Assembly: GCF_000834655.1 (NCBI RefSeq)
Contig: NZ_JXQQ01000026.1
Span: forward strand, 36,507-100,506
DNA length: 64,000 nt
Direction: 5' to 3'
DNA from: Variovorax paradoxus
Lineage (GTDB): Bacteria; Pseudomonadota; Gammaproteobacteria; Burkholderiales; Burkholderiaceae_C
The position numbers and the translations under genes were made by a program. Below are positions 1 to 9,111 of this stretch, in pieces. A model generated the notes under the pieces. That model saw nothing but the letters and a program-made list of their open reading frames with translations. It ran no database searches and was not told the origin of the DNA. The first letter of the stretch is position 1; every line of letters starts with the position of its first letter.

Positions 1-66
1 CCCGTTTCCCCATGAGCTTATGCACCGCGACACACGTGCACCGCACCCGCTCCACATAATCACCCC

Positions 67-1761
67 ATGGTCCGCCCCTCCCAACTGATCCACCCCGCAC
101 GCGAGCCCGCGCCCGTGCGCGCCGCCGCCACCGTGCTGCTGCTGCGCGACACGCCCGCCGGCATCGAGGTGCTGATGACCCGCCGCTCGGCGACCGCGAG
201 CTTCGCGCCCGGCGCCTATGTTTTCCCCGGTGGCCACATCGACGCGGCCGACGAAGCCGCCAAGCGCATCGCCACCCGCCGCGCGACCCAGAGCCGCGCA
301 CAGCGCACCCAGGCCATCGCGGCGATCCGCGAGGCTTTCGAAGAATTGGGCGTGCTGCTCGCGCACCACGCCGACGGCCGCCCGGTGCTCGCCGAAGACA
401 TCGCCGCGATGGACCGCGACGCCACCGCGGGCACGGGCTTCGCCGACCAGTGCGCGGCACGCGGGCTGGTGCTCGCATCGGACCAGGTGTTCACCTTCGC
501 GCACTGGATCACCGACCGCGACCTGCCCAAGCGCTTCGACGTGCCCTTTCTCGTCGCACGCATGCCCGAGGGCCAGGTGCCCACGGCCGACGAGAGCGAA
601 CAGTTCGAACCCAGCTGGGTGCGCCCGGCCGATGCACTCGCGCGCCATGCGGCGGGCAACTTCTTCATGATCTTCCCGACCGTGCGCACGCTGCAGCGCA
701 TGGCCGCCTATGCAACGGTCGATGCGGTGCTCGCGGCCTGCGCACCCGGCGGCAACGGCGGAACCGCAGAAGCGCCGCTCTGGACCAGCTGCCCGCGCGC
801 CGGTCTCCTCAAGGGCGAGGACGTGCGCTACATGGAAAGCGATTCGCCCTACGGCGAGCTCGCGCTGGTGTGCCCCGACGGCCAGGTGGTGCACGCGCTC
901 GACTGGCAGAGCGAGCAGCCGGTGGCGCTCCTGAAGAACGTGCAGCGCCTCACCGCGCCCAACCCGAGCGCCATGACCGGCCCGGGCACCAACACCTACA
1001 TCGTGGGCGACGCGGACACGGGCTACCTGGTGATCGATCCGGGCCCGAACGACTTCGATCACATCGGCCGCCTCTGGCGCATCACGCGCGGCGACATCCG
1101 CATGATCGTCTGCACGCACTCGCATGCCGACCATTCGCCGGGCGCCGCGCCGCTGCAGGCGCTGTGCAAGACCAACAAGCCGCCGATCCTCGGCCTGCCC
1201 TCGGCGCCGACCGCGCGCGCCACGGCGCGATTCACGCCCGAGCGCTCGCTGGAAAACGGCGAGCGCCTCGCGCTCACCGGCACCACCGCCGCGGGCGAAC
1301 CCGTCGGCCACACGCTGCGCGTGATCCACACGCCCGGCCACGCAGCCAACCACCTGTGCCTGATGCTCGAAGAAGACGGTCTGCTCTTCTCGGGCGACCA
1401 CATCCTGAACGGCAGCACGACGGTGATCGATCCGCCCGATGGCGACATGACCGCCTACCTCGACTCGCTCGACACGCTCGACGTGGCGTGCGCGACCGGC
1501 GGCGTCGAGTTCATCCTGCCGGCCCACGGCTACGTGATCGGCTTTGCGCGCAACGCCATCGCGCAGCTGAAGGCGCACCGCCTCAAGCGCGAGGCCAAGA
1601 TCGCCGCCGCCATGCAGAGGCTGCCCGAAGGCACGCCCGAGCAATGGCTGCCGCTCGCCTACGACGACGTGCCCGAGCGCATGTGGCCGGTGGCCGCGCG
1701 CTCGCTGGCGGCGCACGTGGCGCGCATCCAGCAGCAGCAACAGCAGGCTGGCACGCGATGA
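67..1761 (+). CDS. Nudix / metallo-beta-lactamase fusion hydrolase
   Basis: This 564-residue protein joins two hydrolase domains. Residues about 18-215 look like a Nudix domain: an FPGGHID stretch near residue 53 is followed, after an insertion longer than the classical 23-residue box, by REAFEELGV. Residues about 290-560 are a metallo-beta-lactamase fold of the LACTB2 type, with metal ligands visible as HSHADH, HTPGHAANH, SGDH and PAHG. The last residues are a short glutamine run. The family hydrolyses nucleotide-type or RNA phosphodiester substrates, but the actual substrate here is unknown. The stop overlaps the start of the next gene (ATGA), so the two are probably co-translated. Confidence 0.88.
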   Translation: MVRPSQLIHPAREPAPVRAAATVLLLRDTPAGIEVLMTRRSATASFAPGAYVFPGGHIDAADEAAKRIATRRATQSRAQRTQAIAAIREAFEELGVLLAHHADGRPVLAEDIAAMDRDATAGTGFADQCAARGLVLASDQVFTFAHWITDRDLPKRFDVPFLVARMPEGQVPTADESEQFEPSWVRPADALARHAAGNFFMIFPTVRTLQRMAAYATVDAVLAACAPGGNGGTAEAPLWTSCPRAGLLKGEDVRYMESDSPYGELALVCPDGQVVHALDWQSEQPVALLKNVQRLTAPNPSAMTGPGTNTYIVGDADTGYLVIDPGPNDFDHIGRLWRITRGDIRMIVCTHSHADHSPGAAPLQALCKTNKPPILGLPSAPTARATARFTPERSLENGERLALTGTTAAGEPVGHTLRVIHTPGHAANHLCLMLEEDGLLFSGDHILNGSTTVIDPPDGDMTAYLDSLDTLDVACATGGVEFILPAHGYVIGFARNAIAQLKAHRLKREAKIAAAMQRLPEGTPEQWLPLAYDDVPERMWPVAARSLAAHVARIQQQQQQAGTR

Positions 1762-2480
1762 ACAGGAACTCCACGGAAGACGAAGGCATTCGCCTGGCCA
1801 AGCGCGTGGCCGCCCTCGCGGGTGTGTCGCGGCGCGAGGCCGAGCTGTTGATCGAGAACGGCGCGGTGCGCGTGGATGGCGTGCCCGCGCTGCTGCCGCA
1901 GTCGCGCGTGCAGGCGCACCAGCAGGTCGAGATCGCCGCCGGCGCCAAACCCGAACCCATCGTCCCCGTCACGATGCTGCTCTACAAGCCGGCCGGCATG
2001 CCGACCGACAACGCCTTCAAGCTGCTGGCGGCCGCGAACCACCACGAGCCCGAGCGGGCCGGCCAGCGCTTCCTGCCCGCGCACGTGAAGGGGCAGCACT
2101 GCATGACGCCGCTGGAGACCGGCGCGAGCGGCCTGGTGGCCTATACGCAGGAGTTCCGCATCGAGCGCAAGCTGCAGGAAGACGCGGGCATCCTCGAGCA
2201 CGAGGTGATGGTCGACGTGGCCGGCACGGTGGGCCCCGAAGTGCTCGCGCGCTTCGAGCGTTCGCCCGCGCGCGTGAGCATCGGACGGCAGGCCGAGGAC
2301 GGCAAGCAGACGGGCCTGCGCTTCGCGCTCAAGGGCGCGCGGCCCGGGCAGATCGCGCACCTGTGCGACCAGATGGGCCTGACCATCGTCGCGATGCGGC
2401 GCATTCGCATCGGGCGCGTGCCGCTCGCGGGGCTGCAGCCCGGCCAGTGGCGCTACCTGGCGCCCCACGAACGCTTTTGA
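1758..2480 (+). CDS. RsuA/RluF-family pseudouridine synthase homologue, altered active site
   Basis: This is a 240-residue protein with an N-terminal S4 RNA-binding domain (about residues 10-65, beginning LAKRVAALAGVSRREAELL) and a C-terminal RsuA/RluB/RluF-type catalytic domain with LLYKPAGMPTDN and a closing GQWRYL. Family members isomerise a single uridine in rRNA. The usual GRLDxxTSGL catalytic motif reads TPLETGASGL here, so the catalytic aspartate is glutamate and the preceding GR is missing. The usual NRQIRRM helix is replaced by PGQIAHLCDQMG. It may be a non-catalytic RNA-binding relative. I chose the ATG that overlaps the upstream stop, because it places the S4 domain at the N-terminus. 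Confidence 0.8.
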   Translation: MNRNSTEDEGIRLAKRVAALAGVSRREAELLIENGAVRVDGVPALLPQSRVQAHQQVEIAAGAKPEPIVPVTMLLYKPAGMPTDNAFKLLAAANHHEPERAGQRFLPAHVKGQHCMTPLETGASGLVAYTQEFRIERKLQEDAGILEHEVMVDVAGTVGPEVLARFERSPARVSIGRQAEDGKQTGLRFALKGARPGQIAHLCDQMGLTIVAMRRIRIGRVPLAGLQPGQWRYLAPHERF

Positions 2481-2579
2481 TCGAAGAAAAAAATAAGTGA
2501 GAACGGCGCGCCGCATGCTTCGCGCGCGCGGCCTGCAATTTCAGCAAGCGGCTTCGGCCGCCGGAGGGAGACCCGAACC

Positions 2580-3152
2580 ATGAACTTCGAAAGAACCAGA
2601 ACCACGGCCGCCGCATTGGCCTCGACCCTGCCGCTGGCACTGCTTGCGGGCTGCAGCTTCTTCGCCTCGCTGCAGCCGTCGCCCGCGCCCGGCGCGGCAC
2701 CCGCATCGCCCGCCCCGCTGCCCGCGGTGGTGTCCAGGGAAGGCCTGGCGCCGATCACCGGCGAGCAGGTCGAGCGCATCCGCGAAGCCATCGGCGGCAA
2801 GACGCCCAGCCCGGCCGTGACCAAGGTGGTGCGCGGCGCGGCGCCCACCATCGAGTCGTTCGTGCGCACCGAGGGCTGCATCACCGCGCGCAACGGCGCG
2901 GTGCTCAACCCCTTCGCGGCGCCGGGGCGGCTGTTCGACGGCACGGGCTTCCAGGGCGGCCCGATGCTGCAGATGCAGTACCACGACAAAACGGCCTGCG
3001 TGACCGTCAAGCGCATCCAGAACTGGAAGATGGTGTCGCCGAAGCTGCTGCGCTTCGAGGTGGTCTACGTGGGCGACGACGGCGAGGAGCACTCGATCCG
3101 CCGCCATGAGCTGATGCGCCAGCCCAAGGGCGGCTGGCTGTTCACGCGCTGA
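2580..3152 (+). CDS. putative lipoprotein of unknown function
   Basis: This is a 190-residue exported protein. Its N-terminus has a hydrophobic stretch ending in a lipobox (LLAGCS, Cys about residue 25), followed by a Pro/Ala-rich spacer, so it is probably anchored to a membrane facing the periplasm. The remaining part has several aromatic and charged segments (for example the MLQMQYHDK region) but no motif I recognise. A purine-rich GGAGGGAG ribosome site lies just upstream of the ATG. It is 99 bases from the pseudouridine-synthase gene and convergent with the efflux cluster. I cannot assign a function. Confidence 0.75.
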   Translation: MNFERTRTTAAALASTLPLALLAGCSFFASLQPSPAPGAAPASPAPLPAVVSREGLAPITGEQVERIREAIGGKTPSPAVTKVVRGAAPTIESFVRTEGCITARNGAVLNPFAAPGRLFDGTGFQGGPMLQMQYHDKTACVTVKRIQNWKMVSPKLLRFEVVYVGDDGEEHSIRRHELMRQPKGGWLFTR

Positions 3153-3156
3153 GCGT

Positions 3157-4365
3157 TCAGGCTGCGGCAGCCTGCTTCTGGCTGCGCAGCGCCACCGCGA
3201 ACGACAGCTGCGCCACGATGCCCGCCGCGGCCAGCACGAGCGCCGCGGCCAGCGCCGGATTCTGGTGGCCCATGCCGGCCAGCGCCGTGCACAGCGCGCC
3301 CACCGCCATCTGCGTTGCACCATAGAGGCCCGAGGCCGAGCCGATCACCTGCGGGTTGACGCTGATCGCCTGCGTGAGCGCCGCCGGCGAGGCCATGCCC
3401 GCGCCGACGGTGAAGAGGAACATGGTGCCCACCGCCAGCGCCACCGACAGGTGCCCCGACAGCACCCCGCCCAGCAGCACGAAGGCCGCGAGCACGCTGA
3501 GCGCGTTCGAGCGGATCATGAGGCGGTCCACGCGCACGCGCTGGATCAGGTGGCTCGTGAGGAAGCTGCCGAGCCACACGCCCGACACCAAAATCGCGAG
3601 GTAGATGCCCGCCTCGTGCGCCGGCCGATGCAGCTGGTCCACGAAGATGAACGGGGCGGACGCGATGAAGGCGTACATCGAGGTGGTCGCGCAGCCGCCG
3701 CCGATCGAGAAGCCGAGGAACGCGGGCGAGCGCAGTAGCTGGCCGTAGTTGCGCGCGAGCGCCGATGCATCGAGCCGCGCGCCCGGCGTGCCGGTCTCGG
3801 GCAAGAGGCGCCAGGTGAAGAGCAGCCCGACGATGCCGAGGGCGAAGAGCGCGTAGAAGATCGAGCGCCAGCCGAGCGCGGTGGCGAGCGCACCGCCCAC
3901 CAGCGGCGCGATGCTCGGGCCGACGGTAACCATGAGGTTCATGAGCGCAAGGCGCCGCGTGGCCTCCTGCGGCCCGGCCGTGTCGCGCACGATGCTGCGG
4001 CCCAGCACGAGGCCGGCGCAGCCGCCGATGGCCTGGAAGAGCCGCGCCGTGATGAGCGAATGCACGTCGGGCGCGAGCGCGGCGACGAGCCCCGCCGCCG
4101 AGTAGAGGCCCAGCCCGAACAGCAGCACGGGGCGCCGGCCGAAGCGGTCGGCCATCGGCCCGTACAGCAGCTGCCCCACCGCGAGGCCGAAGATGTAGAG
4201 GCTCACCGTCATCTGCATCGCGCCCATGCCGGCGCCCAGGTTCTTGGCGGCGATCGGCAAGGCGGGCACGAAGATGTGCATGGCCAGCGTGCCGCTGAAG
4301 GTGACCAGCGCGAGCAGCCAGAGCGGCGCGTGCACGCGTGGCGACGGCGTTTTGGTTGCGGTCAT
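3157..4365 (-). CDS. MFS transporter, Bcr/CflA-type drug efflux
   Basis: This is a 402-residue integral membrane protein with about 12 hydrophobic segments. The conserved loop after helix 2 reads YGPMADRFGRRPVLL, the major-facilitator motif A, and the general pattern fits the Bcr/CflA (DHA1) multidrug/H+ antiporter family. It would export drugs or similar small molecules across the inner membrane. It is the last gene of a minus-strand efflux run, and its start overlaps the stop of the outer-membrane factor gene (ATGA), so it is likely co-expressed with the tripartite-type components upstream. Substrate unknown. Confidence 0.87.
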   Translation of the reverse strand: MTATKTPSPRVHAPLWLLALVTFSGTLAMHIFVPALPIAAKNLGAGMGAMQMTVSLYIFGLAVGQLLYGPMADRFGRRPVLLFGLGLYSAAGLVAALAPDVHSLITARLFQAIGGCAGLVLGRSIVRDTAGPQEATRRLALMNLMVTVGPSIAPLVGGALATALGWRSIFYALFALGIVGLLFTWRLLPETGTPGARLDASALARNYGQLLRSPAFLGFSIGGGCATTSMYAFIASAPFIFVDQLHRPAHEAGIYLAILVSGVWLGSFLTSHLIQRVRVDRLMIRSNALSVLAAFVLLGGVLSGHLSVALAVGTMFLFTVGAGMASPAALTQAISVNPQVIGSASGLYGATQMAVGALCTALAGMGHQNPALAAALVLAAAGIVAQLSFAVALRSQKQAAAA

Positions 4366-5831
4366 TGCTTGACGGTCGCCGTGCTTCCTTCGAGCGCCAC
4401 GGCACCGGATGCGTCGGGCTCCCAGCCGCCGCCGAGCGCCATGAACAGCACCACCTGGTCGTCGGCCAGTTGCGCCTGGCTGGCGGCCAGCGCCGCGTCG
4501 CTTGCCGCGAGCGAGCGTTCGGCATCGAGCGCGTCGAGGTAGCCGGTGCGGCCGTTCTGGTAGAGCTGGCGGGCCTGCGCCGCGACCTTGGCGCTCTCGT
4601 CGCGCGAGGCCTGCAGGGCGGCGCGGCGGTCGAGTTCGCGGGCGTAGGTGCCGAGCGCGGTTTCGGTTTCGCGCAGCGCGGTGAGCACGGTGCCGTCGAA
4701 CCTGGCGAGCGCGCCGCGCGTGCCGGCTTCGGCCTCGGCGATGCGGGCCTGCGCGATGCCGGTGTTGGGAATGGTCCAGGAGATCAGCGGGCCCATGCTC
4801 CAGCTCATGGTGTCCTTGCGGCCGAAGTCGGCGGCCGGGCCGGCCGACGAAGCCGAGAGGCCGAGCGTGACCTTCGGATAGAGATCGGCCGTGGCCACGC
4901 CGATGCGCGCGGTCGATGCGGCGAGGCTGCGCTCGGCCTGGCGGATGTCGGGGCGGCGGCGCAGCAGTGCCGCGCCATCGCCCACGGGCAGCATGCCGGT
5001 CACGCGCGGGGGCACGGTGCAGTCGGCCACTTCACGCGGAAAGTCCTGCGGCAGTGCGCCGGTGAGCGTGGCCAGGCGGTAGAGCGCGCCCTGGCGCTCG
5101 GCCTTCAGCGGCGGCACGGTGGCGTTCAACTGCTGCAGCTGCGCGCGTGCGCGGCCCGCGTCGATCGCGCCGGCACGGCCTGCGCGTTGCAGGCGGTCGG
5201 TCACGTTCACCGCATCTTGCTGAAGTGCGATCGACTTCTGTGCGATCTCGAGGCGCAGGCCCGTCGAGCAAGCCTCGGCGTAGGCGCGGGCGGTGCCGGC
5301 AGCGACGTTCACGCGCACGAGATCGAGTGCGGCGGCGGCGGCTTCGGTGCTGGCGCCGGCCGCTTCGATGCTGCGGCGGATCTGGCCGAACAGGTCGACC
5401 TGGTAGGACAGCGATGCGCCCGCGCTGTAGTTGAAGCGGCTCGGCGGCTCATAGCCCTTTTGCAGCAGCGAGAGGCCCGACACGTGGCCGAAGGACGGGC
5501 CGCCGCTCACGCCCAGCGTGGGGCGTTCGGCGCCGGCCACTTCGGATTCGATGGCGCGCTCGTGCTCGAGGTTGGCCACGGCCTGCCGCAGGTCGGTGTT
5601 GTGCGCGAGAGCCTGCGCGACGAGCTTGTCGAGCAGCGGGTCGTGGTACAGGCGCCACCAGTGCGGGGGCAGCGGCGCGGCATTCGCGGGCGCCTCGGCG
5701 AAAGGCTTTGCGGCAGCGGGCTGGCTGGCGAGTGCATCGGCGGGTTGCTTGTAGTCGGGCCCGACCGCCGCGCACGCAGCGAGCCCTGCGGCGACCGCCA
5801 ATGAGGCCATGCGAAAAGCGAAGCGGGTCAT
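4362..5831 (-). CDS. efflux outer-membrane lipoprotein, NodT family
   Basis: This is a 489-residue TolC-like outer-membrane factor. The N-terminus has a signal peptide with lipobox LAAC, followed by the family-typical VGPDYKQP start, and two OEP repeats with long helical stretches. Such proteins form the trimeric outer-membrane channel that docks with a periplasmic adaptor. I start it at MTRFAF: this gives a normal signal peptide and leaves 4 bases to the adaptor gene. An ATG 30 bases upstream would add an arginine-rich extension and overlap that gene. Flanked by the adaptor (upstream) and an MFS pump (downstream). Confidence 0.9.
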   Translation of the reverse strand: MTRFAFRMASLAVAAGLAACAAVGPDYKQPADALASQPAAAKPFAEAPANAAPLPPHWWRLYHDPLLDKLVAQALAHNTDLRQAVANLEHERAIESEVAGAERPTLGVSGGPSFGHVSGLSLLQKGYEPPSRFNYSAGASLSYQVDLFGQIRRSIEAAGASTEAAAAALDLVRVNVAAGTARAYAEACSTGLRLEIAQKSIALQQDAVNVTDRLQRAGRAGAIDAGRARAQLQQLNATVPPLKAERQGALYRLATLTGALPQDFPREVADCTVPPRVTGMLPVGDGAALLRRRPDIRQAERSLAASTARIGVATADLYPKVTLGLSASSAGPAADFGRKDTMSWSMGPLISWTIPNTGIAQARIAEAEAGTRGALARFDGTVLTALRETETALGTYARELDRRAALQASRDESAKVAAQARQLYQNGRTGYLDALDAERSLAASDAALAASQAQLADDQVVLFMALGGGWEPDASGAVALEGSTATVKQ

Positions 5832-5835
5832 GGCG

Positions 5836-6759
5836 TCATCCCTTCTGCGGCGCGGCAGCACTGCGGGCGGCGACGCGATCCAGCACCTGCACGGTCACGG
5901 TCTGGCCCGCCACGAGCCGCGCGCCTTCGGGCAGTGGATCGAGCTTCACACGCACCGGAATGCGCTGCGCGAGCCGCACCCAGTTGAAGGTCGGGTTCAC
6001 GCTGGGCAGCAGGTTCGCGCTGGTGGAGCGGTCGCGGTCGGCGATGCCGGCGGCCACGCTGTCGACCGCGCCTTCGAGCACCGCGCCGCCGCCCATCGGC
6101 GTGACGCGCACGCGGTCGCCCAGGTGGATGCGCGGCAGCTTCGTCTCTTCGAAATAGCCTTCGACGTAGAACGACTGCGCATCGACCAGCGCGAGCACCG
6201 GCCGGCCGGCCGCGGCGTAACTGCCCTGGCGCAGGTCGAGGTTGGTGACGAGGCCGGCGGCGGGCGCACGCACCTGGGCGCGCTGCAGGTTCAGGCGCGC
6301 CGAGTCGAGCGCCACCTCGGCCTGCGCGACGGCGGCCTGCATCTGCTCGACGCGCGAGCGCGTCTGTTCGCGCGACTCCTTGGAGACGAGTTCGTCCAGG
6401 CCCGCGTTGCGCGCGTTCTCGCGCTGCACCTGCGCACTCATGGCGCGCTGCGCGGAGAGAGCGGCCTGCGCCTGGCGCACGGCAAGGTCGTAGCGTGCGC
6501 GGTCCACTTCGAAGAGCAGCGTGCCGGCGGCGACCGGCTGGTTGTCCCGGATCGGCACGGCGGTGACCAGGCCCGAGACGTCGGGCGCGATCTGGACCAC
6601 GTTGGCGCGCACGCGGCCGTCGCGCGTCCACGGCGCGAGCTCGTAGTGGTCCCAGAGCCGGAAGCCGGCCCAGACGGCCGCGGCCACCACGGCCACGGTG
6701 AGGAGGACGCGCACCAGGCGCTGCGCCCGGGGGTTGTCTGCGGTTGAACTGGTTGTCAT
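5836..6759 (-). CDS. HlyD/EmrA-type periplasmic adaptor (membrane fusion protein)
   Basis: This is a 307-residue adaptor. A short cytoplasmic N-terminus is followed by one membrane anchor (about residues 18-38), a lipoyl-like half (APDVSGLVTAVPIRDNQPV), a helical hairpin (about 85-170), the second lipoyl half (RAPAAGLVTNLDLRQGSY) and a beta-barrel with the family motif YVEGYFEE. It bridges an inner-membrane pump to the outer-membrane factor. The neighbouring FUSC and DUF1656 genes make this arrangement like the aaeXAB hydroxybenzoate-efflux locus, so aromatic-acid or drug export is a reasonable guess. Confidence 0.9.
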   Translation of the reverse strand: MTTSSTADNPRAQRLVRVLLTVAVVAAAVWAGFRLWDHYELAPWTRDGRVRANVVQIAPDVSGLVTAVPIRDNQPVAAGTLLFEVDRARYDLAVRQAQAALSAQRAMSAQVQRENARNAGLDELVSKESREQTRSRVEQMQAAVAQAEVALDSARLNLQRAQVRAPAAGLVTNLDLRQGSYAAAGRPVLALVDAQSFYVEGYFEETKLPRIHLGDRVRVTPMGGGAVLEGAVDSVAAGIADRDRSTSANLLPSVNPTFNWVRLAQRIPVRVKLDPLPEGARLVAGQTVTVQVLDRVAARSAAAPQKG

Positions 6760-6772
6760 GGGAATCTCGTCG

Positions 6773-6979
6773 TCATTGAAGGTGTGAAGTGAGGCGGCTC
6801 AGCGCATAGAGCAGCAGCAGGTAGAGCGCCATGTCGAACAGCGCCGGGTGCCACACCCAGCGGTAGAGGCCGGTGGCCGCGAGCAGCCGGCGCACGCCCC
6901 AGAGCGCGAGCAGCGCGCCGGCGGCGAGCACCATGAGCCAGGGCACGTAGAGGCCGTAGAAACTGGCTTCGCCGATCAT
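6773..6979 (-). CDS. DUF1656 small membrane protein (AaeX-like)
   Basis: This is a 68-residue protein with two hydrophobic helices (about residues 8-28 and 45-62), starting MIGEASFYGLYVPW, the typical opening of the DUF1656/AaeX family. These small proteins accompany FUSC-type pumps and HlyD adaptors; their role is not established. The start codon overlaps the stop of the FUSC gene (ATGA), indicating translational coupling, and the adaptor gene follows 13 bases later. Confidence 0.87.
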   Translation of the reverse strand: MIGEASFYGLYVPWLMVLAAGALLALWGVRRLLAATGLYRWVWHPALFDMALYLLLLYALSRLTSHLQ

Positions 6980-9111
6980 GCGGAAGCTCCTTGAACAACT
7001 GCAGGAGAGACTGCGGAAGGGACCGCCGCCAGCGTCGGCGGCGCGTCGGGAAACAGGTTGCGGCGCAGGCCCACCAGTGCGGTGACGGCGGAGCGCGACG
7101 CCGCGGAGGTGTCGCGCGCGGCGAGCACCGCGTCGAGCGCCTGGTCGATCTGCGGCAGGAGGCCCTGCGGCCGCGGCGTCATGCGGCCTTCGCCGCGCTG
7201 GCGGAAGAAGCGCGCGATGCCGCCCAGGAGCGCGGCCGAGGTGGCCAGCGGCAACTGCGCGCGCACGCGCTGCAGCACGGCGATGTCGGCGCCCATGCGC
7301 AGGTCGCGCAGCGCGTCGTCGGCTGCCACGCCCTCGACGGTGCCTCCGGCCTGCGCGATGCGCGGCGCGAGCAGGCCGATGCGGTCGAGCATGCGCACCG
7401 CGTAGGCATCGCCCTGCGCGTATTGCGGGTGCGACGACGCCGCCATCTCCCCGAGCTCGCGCCAGGTCGCGCGCTGGATGCGTCGCGCGCTCCAGTCCGC
7501 GCCCACCGAGCGCACGAGCCGCGTGACGCGCGCCGCGACCACCACGCCGACGACCTGGCCGATCATGCTGTTGATGAAGCTCACGAGGTCGGCGCTGGCG
7601 GTGTCGTGCATGGCGAGCGTGCCGGCCACGCCGAAGATCATCGCCATCGCGGGCATGAAGTGCGTCGGCCGCGGCAGGTAGAGACCCAGCAGCAGGAAGA
7701 GCGGCGCGCATATCGCCACCAGCATGCCGAAGTCCTGCACCGTGGGCATGAGCACCAGCACGTAGACCGCGGAGATCGGAATGGACCACAGCGTCCACTT
7801 GAGGAAACCGTGGATCGCCGGCACCGGGTCGTCCATGGTCGCGAAGAAGCAGCAGAAGACCGCAGCCATCATGGTGGCGGCCGAGCCCATGGTCCAGCCC
7901 GTGAGTATCCAGAACGCGCCGCACAGGCAGATGGCGATGACGGCCGCGAGCGCGGAAAGCAGCGCCATGCCGTAGTCGCGGTGCAATGCGCGGCTGCCGA
8001 GCGCGGCGGTGCGGCGCAGCGGTGCGGCGCCCTTGAGGCCTTCGTCGATGTCCAGGCGCAACTGGGCGCAGGCGGTCCAGCCGTCGACCAGTTCTTCGAG
8101 GCGGCCCGCGAGGCCGATGCGCAGGGCGCGGCCCCAGGCAGAGGGTTGTGCGCCGGCGTCGGCTTGCCGTGTGGCGCTCAGTGCGTCGATCGCGTGGCGC
8201 AGGCCTTGCAGGCGCTCTGCGCGCGAGGTGCCGCCGCTCGCGGGTTCGGCTTCTTCGCGCAGCCATTGCGCAGCCTGCGCGAGCACGGCGGCGACGTCGG
8301 GTGCGAGCGCGCCTTCGGCCTGTTCGAGCGCAAGCAGCCGGTCTTCGACGGCCGAGAGCGCGGGCGTGAGCGCGGCGACGCGGTCCTGCATCGCGCGGAT
8401 CGCGCCGGCCGTCCAGCGCAGGTGCGTGGTGTCGAAGGGCACGTGGGTGGAGAGCAGGCGCAGCTGCGTGATGTCGCCCGCGAGGCGGCGGCGATCGTCA
8501 TCCAGGCGCCTGGGCTCGGCAGCGTTCTTGCGGCCGGCCGGCTGCAGCAGGTCGCCGAGCCATTTGCGCGCGTCGGTCAGCGTGCGGTCGAGCAGGCCCA
8601 GCACCGTGGGCACAAGGCCCGTGGGCAGCACGAGGCTATGGACCAGCGTCGCGCAGAAGATGCCGAGGCCGATCTCTTCGACGCGCGCGACGGCGGTGTC
8701 GAACAGCACCAGCGGCGTCTGCACCGACGGAAAGCCGATCAGCGCCGCCGTGTAGCCCGCGAGCATGAAGACATAGGAGCGCGGCGTGCGGTCGAAGAGC
8801 GAGATGCACAGGCACATGCCGACCCAGAGCGCGAGCACCAGCGTCAGGAGCTCGGGCGCGTTGGAGAGCGCGGGCACGAGCAGCACCGTCGCCGTGCTGC
8901 CGATCAGCGTGCCGACGAAGCGGTACACCGCCTTGGAGCGCACTGCGCCGGCCAGCGGATGGGCCACGACGTAGGTGGTCATCAAGGCCCAGAACGGACG
9001 CGGCAGGCCCGCGCGGCTGGCCAGGTACATCGCGAGCATCGCGGCGGCGAAGCTCTTGCCGGAGAACAGAAGCTCCGCGCGGCTGAAGCGCGGCAGGCGG
9101 AGCGCGGCCAT
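6976..9111 (-). CDS. FUSC-family inner-membrane efflux protein (AaeB-like)
   Basis: This is a 711-residue protein with the duplicated architecture of the fusaric-acid-resistance (FUSC/AaeB) family: a hydrophobic block at about residues 20-170, a long soluble helical region, a second hydrophobic block at about 385-530, and a cytoplasmic tail. Members are inner-membrane exporters that work with an adaptor and an outer-membrane factor, both encoded downstream. The start codon lies directly after the MarR gene stop, so the regulator is probably the first gene of the same transcript. Confidence 0.88.
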   Translation of the reverse strand: MAALRLPRFSRAELLFSGKSFAAAMLAMYLASRAGLPRPFWALMTTYVVAHPLAGAVRSKAVYRFVGTLIGSTATVLLVPALSNAPELLTLVLALWVGMCLCISLFDRTPRSYVFMLAGYTAALIGFPSVQTPLVLFDTAVARVEEIGLGIFCATLVHSLVLPTGLVPTVLGLLDRTLTDARKWLGDLLQPAGRKNAAEPRRLDDDRRRLAGDITQLRLLSTHVPFDTTHLRWTAGAIRAMQDRVAALTPALSAVEDRLLALEQAEGALAPDVAAVLAQAAQWLREEAEPASGGTSRAERLQGLRHAIDALSATRQADAGAQPSAWGRALRIGLAGRLEELVDGWTACAQLRLDIDEGLKGAAPLRRTAALGSRALHRDYGMALLSALAAVIAICLCGAFWILTGWTMGSAATMMAAVFCCFFATMDDPVPAIHGFLKWTLWSIPISAVYVLVLMPTVQDFGMLVAICAPLFLLLGLYLPRPTHFMPAMAMIFGVAGTLAMHDTASADLVSFINSMIGQVVGVVVAARVTRLVRSVGADWSARRIQRATWRELGEMAASSHPQYAQGDAYAVRMLDRIGLLAPRIAQAGGTVEGVAADDALRDLRMGADIAVLQRVRAQLPLATSAALLGGIARFFRQRGEGRMTPRPQGLLPQIDQALDAVLAARDTSAASRSAVTALVGLRRNLFPDAPPTLAAVPSAVSPAVVQGASA

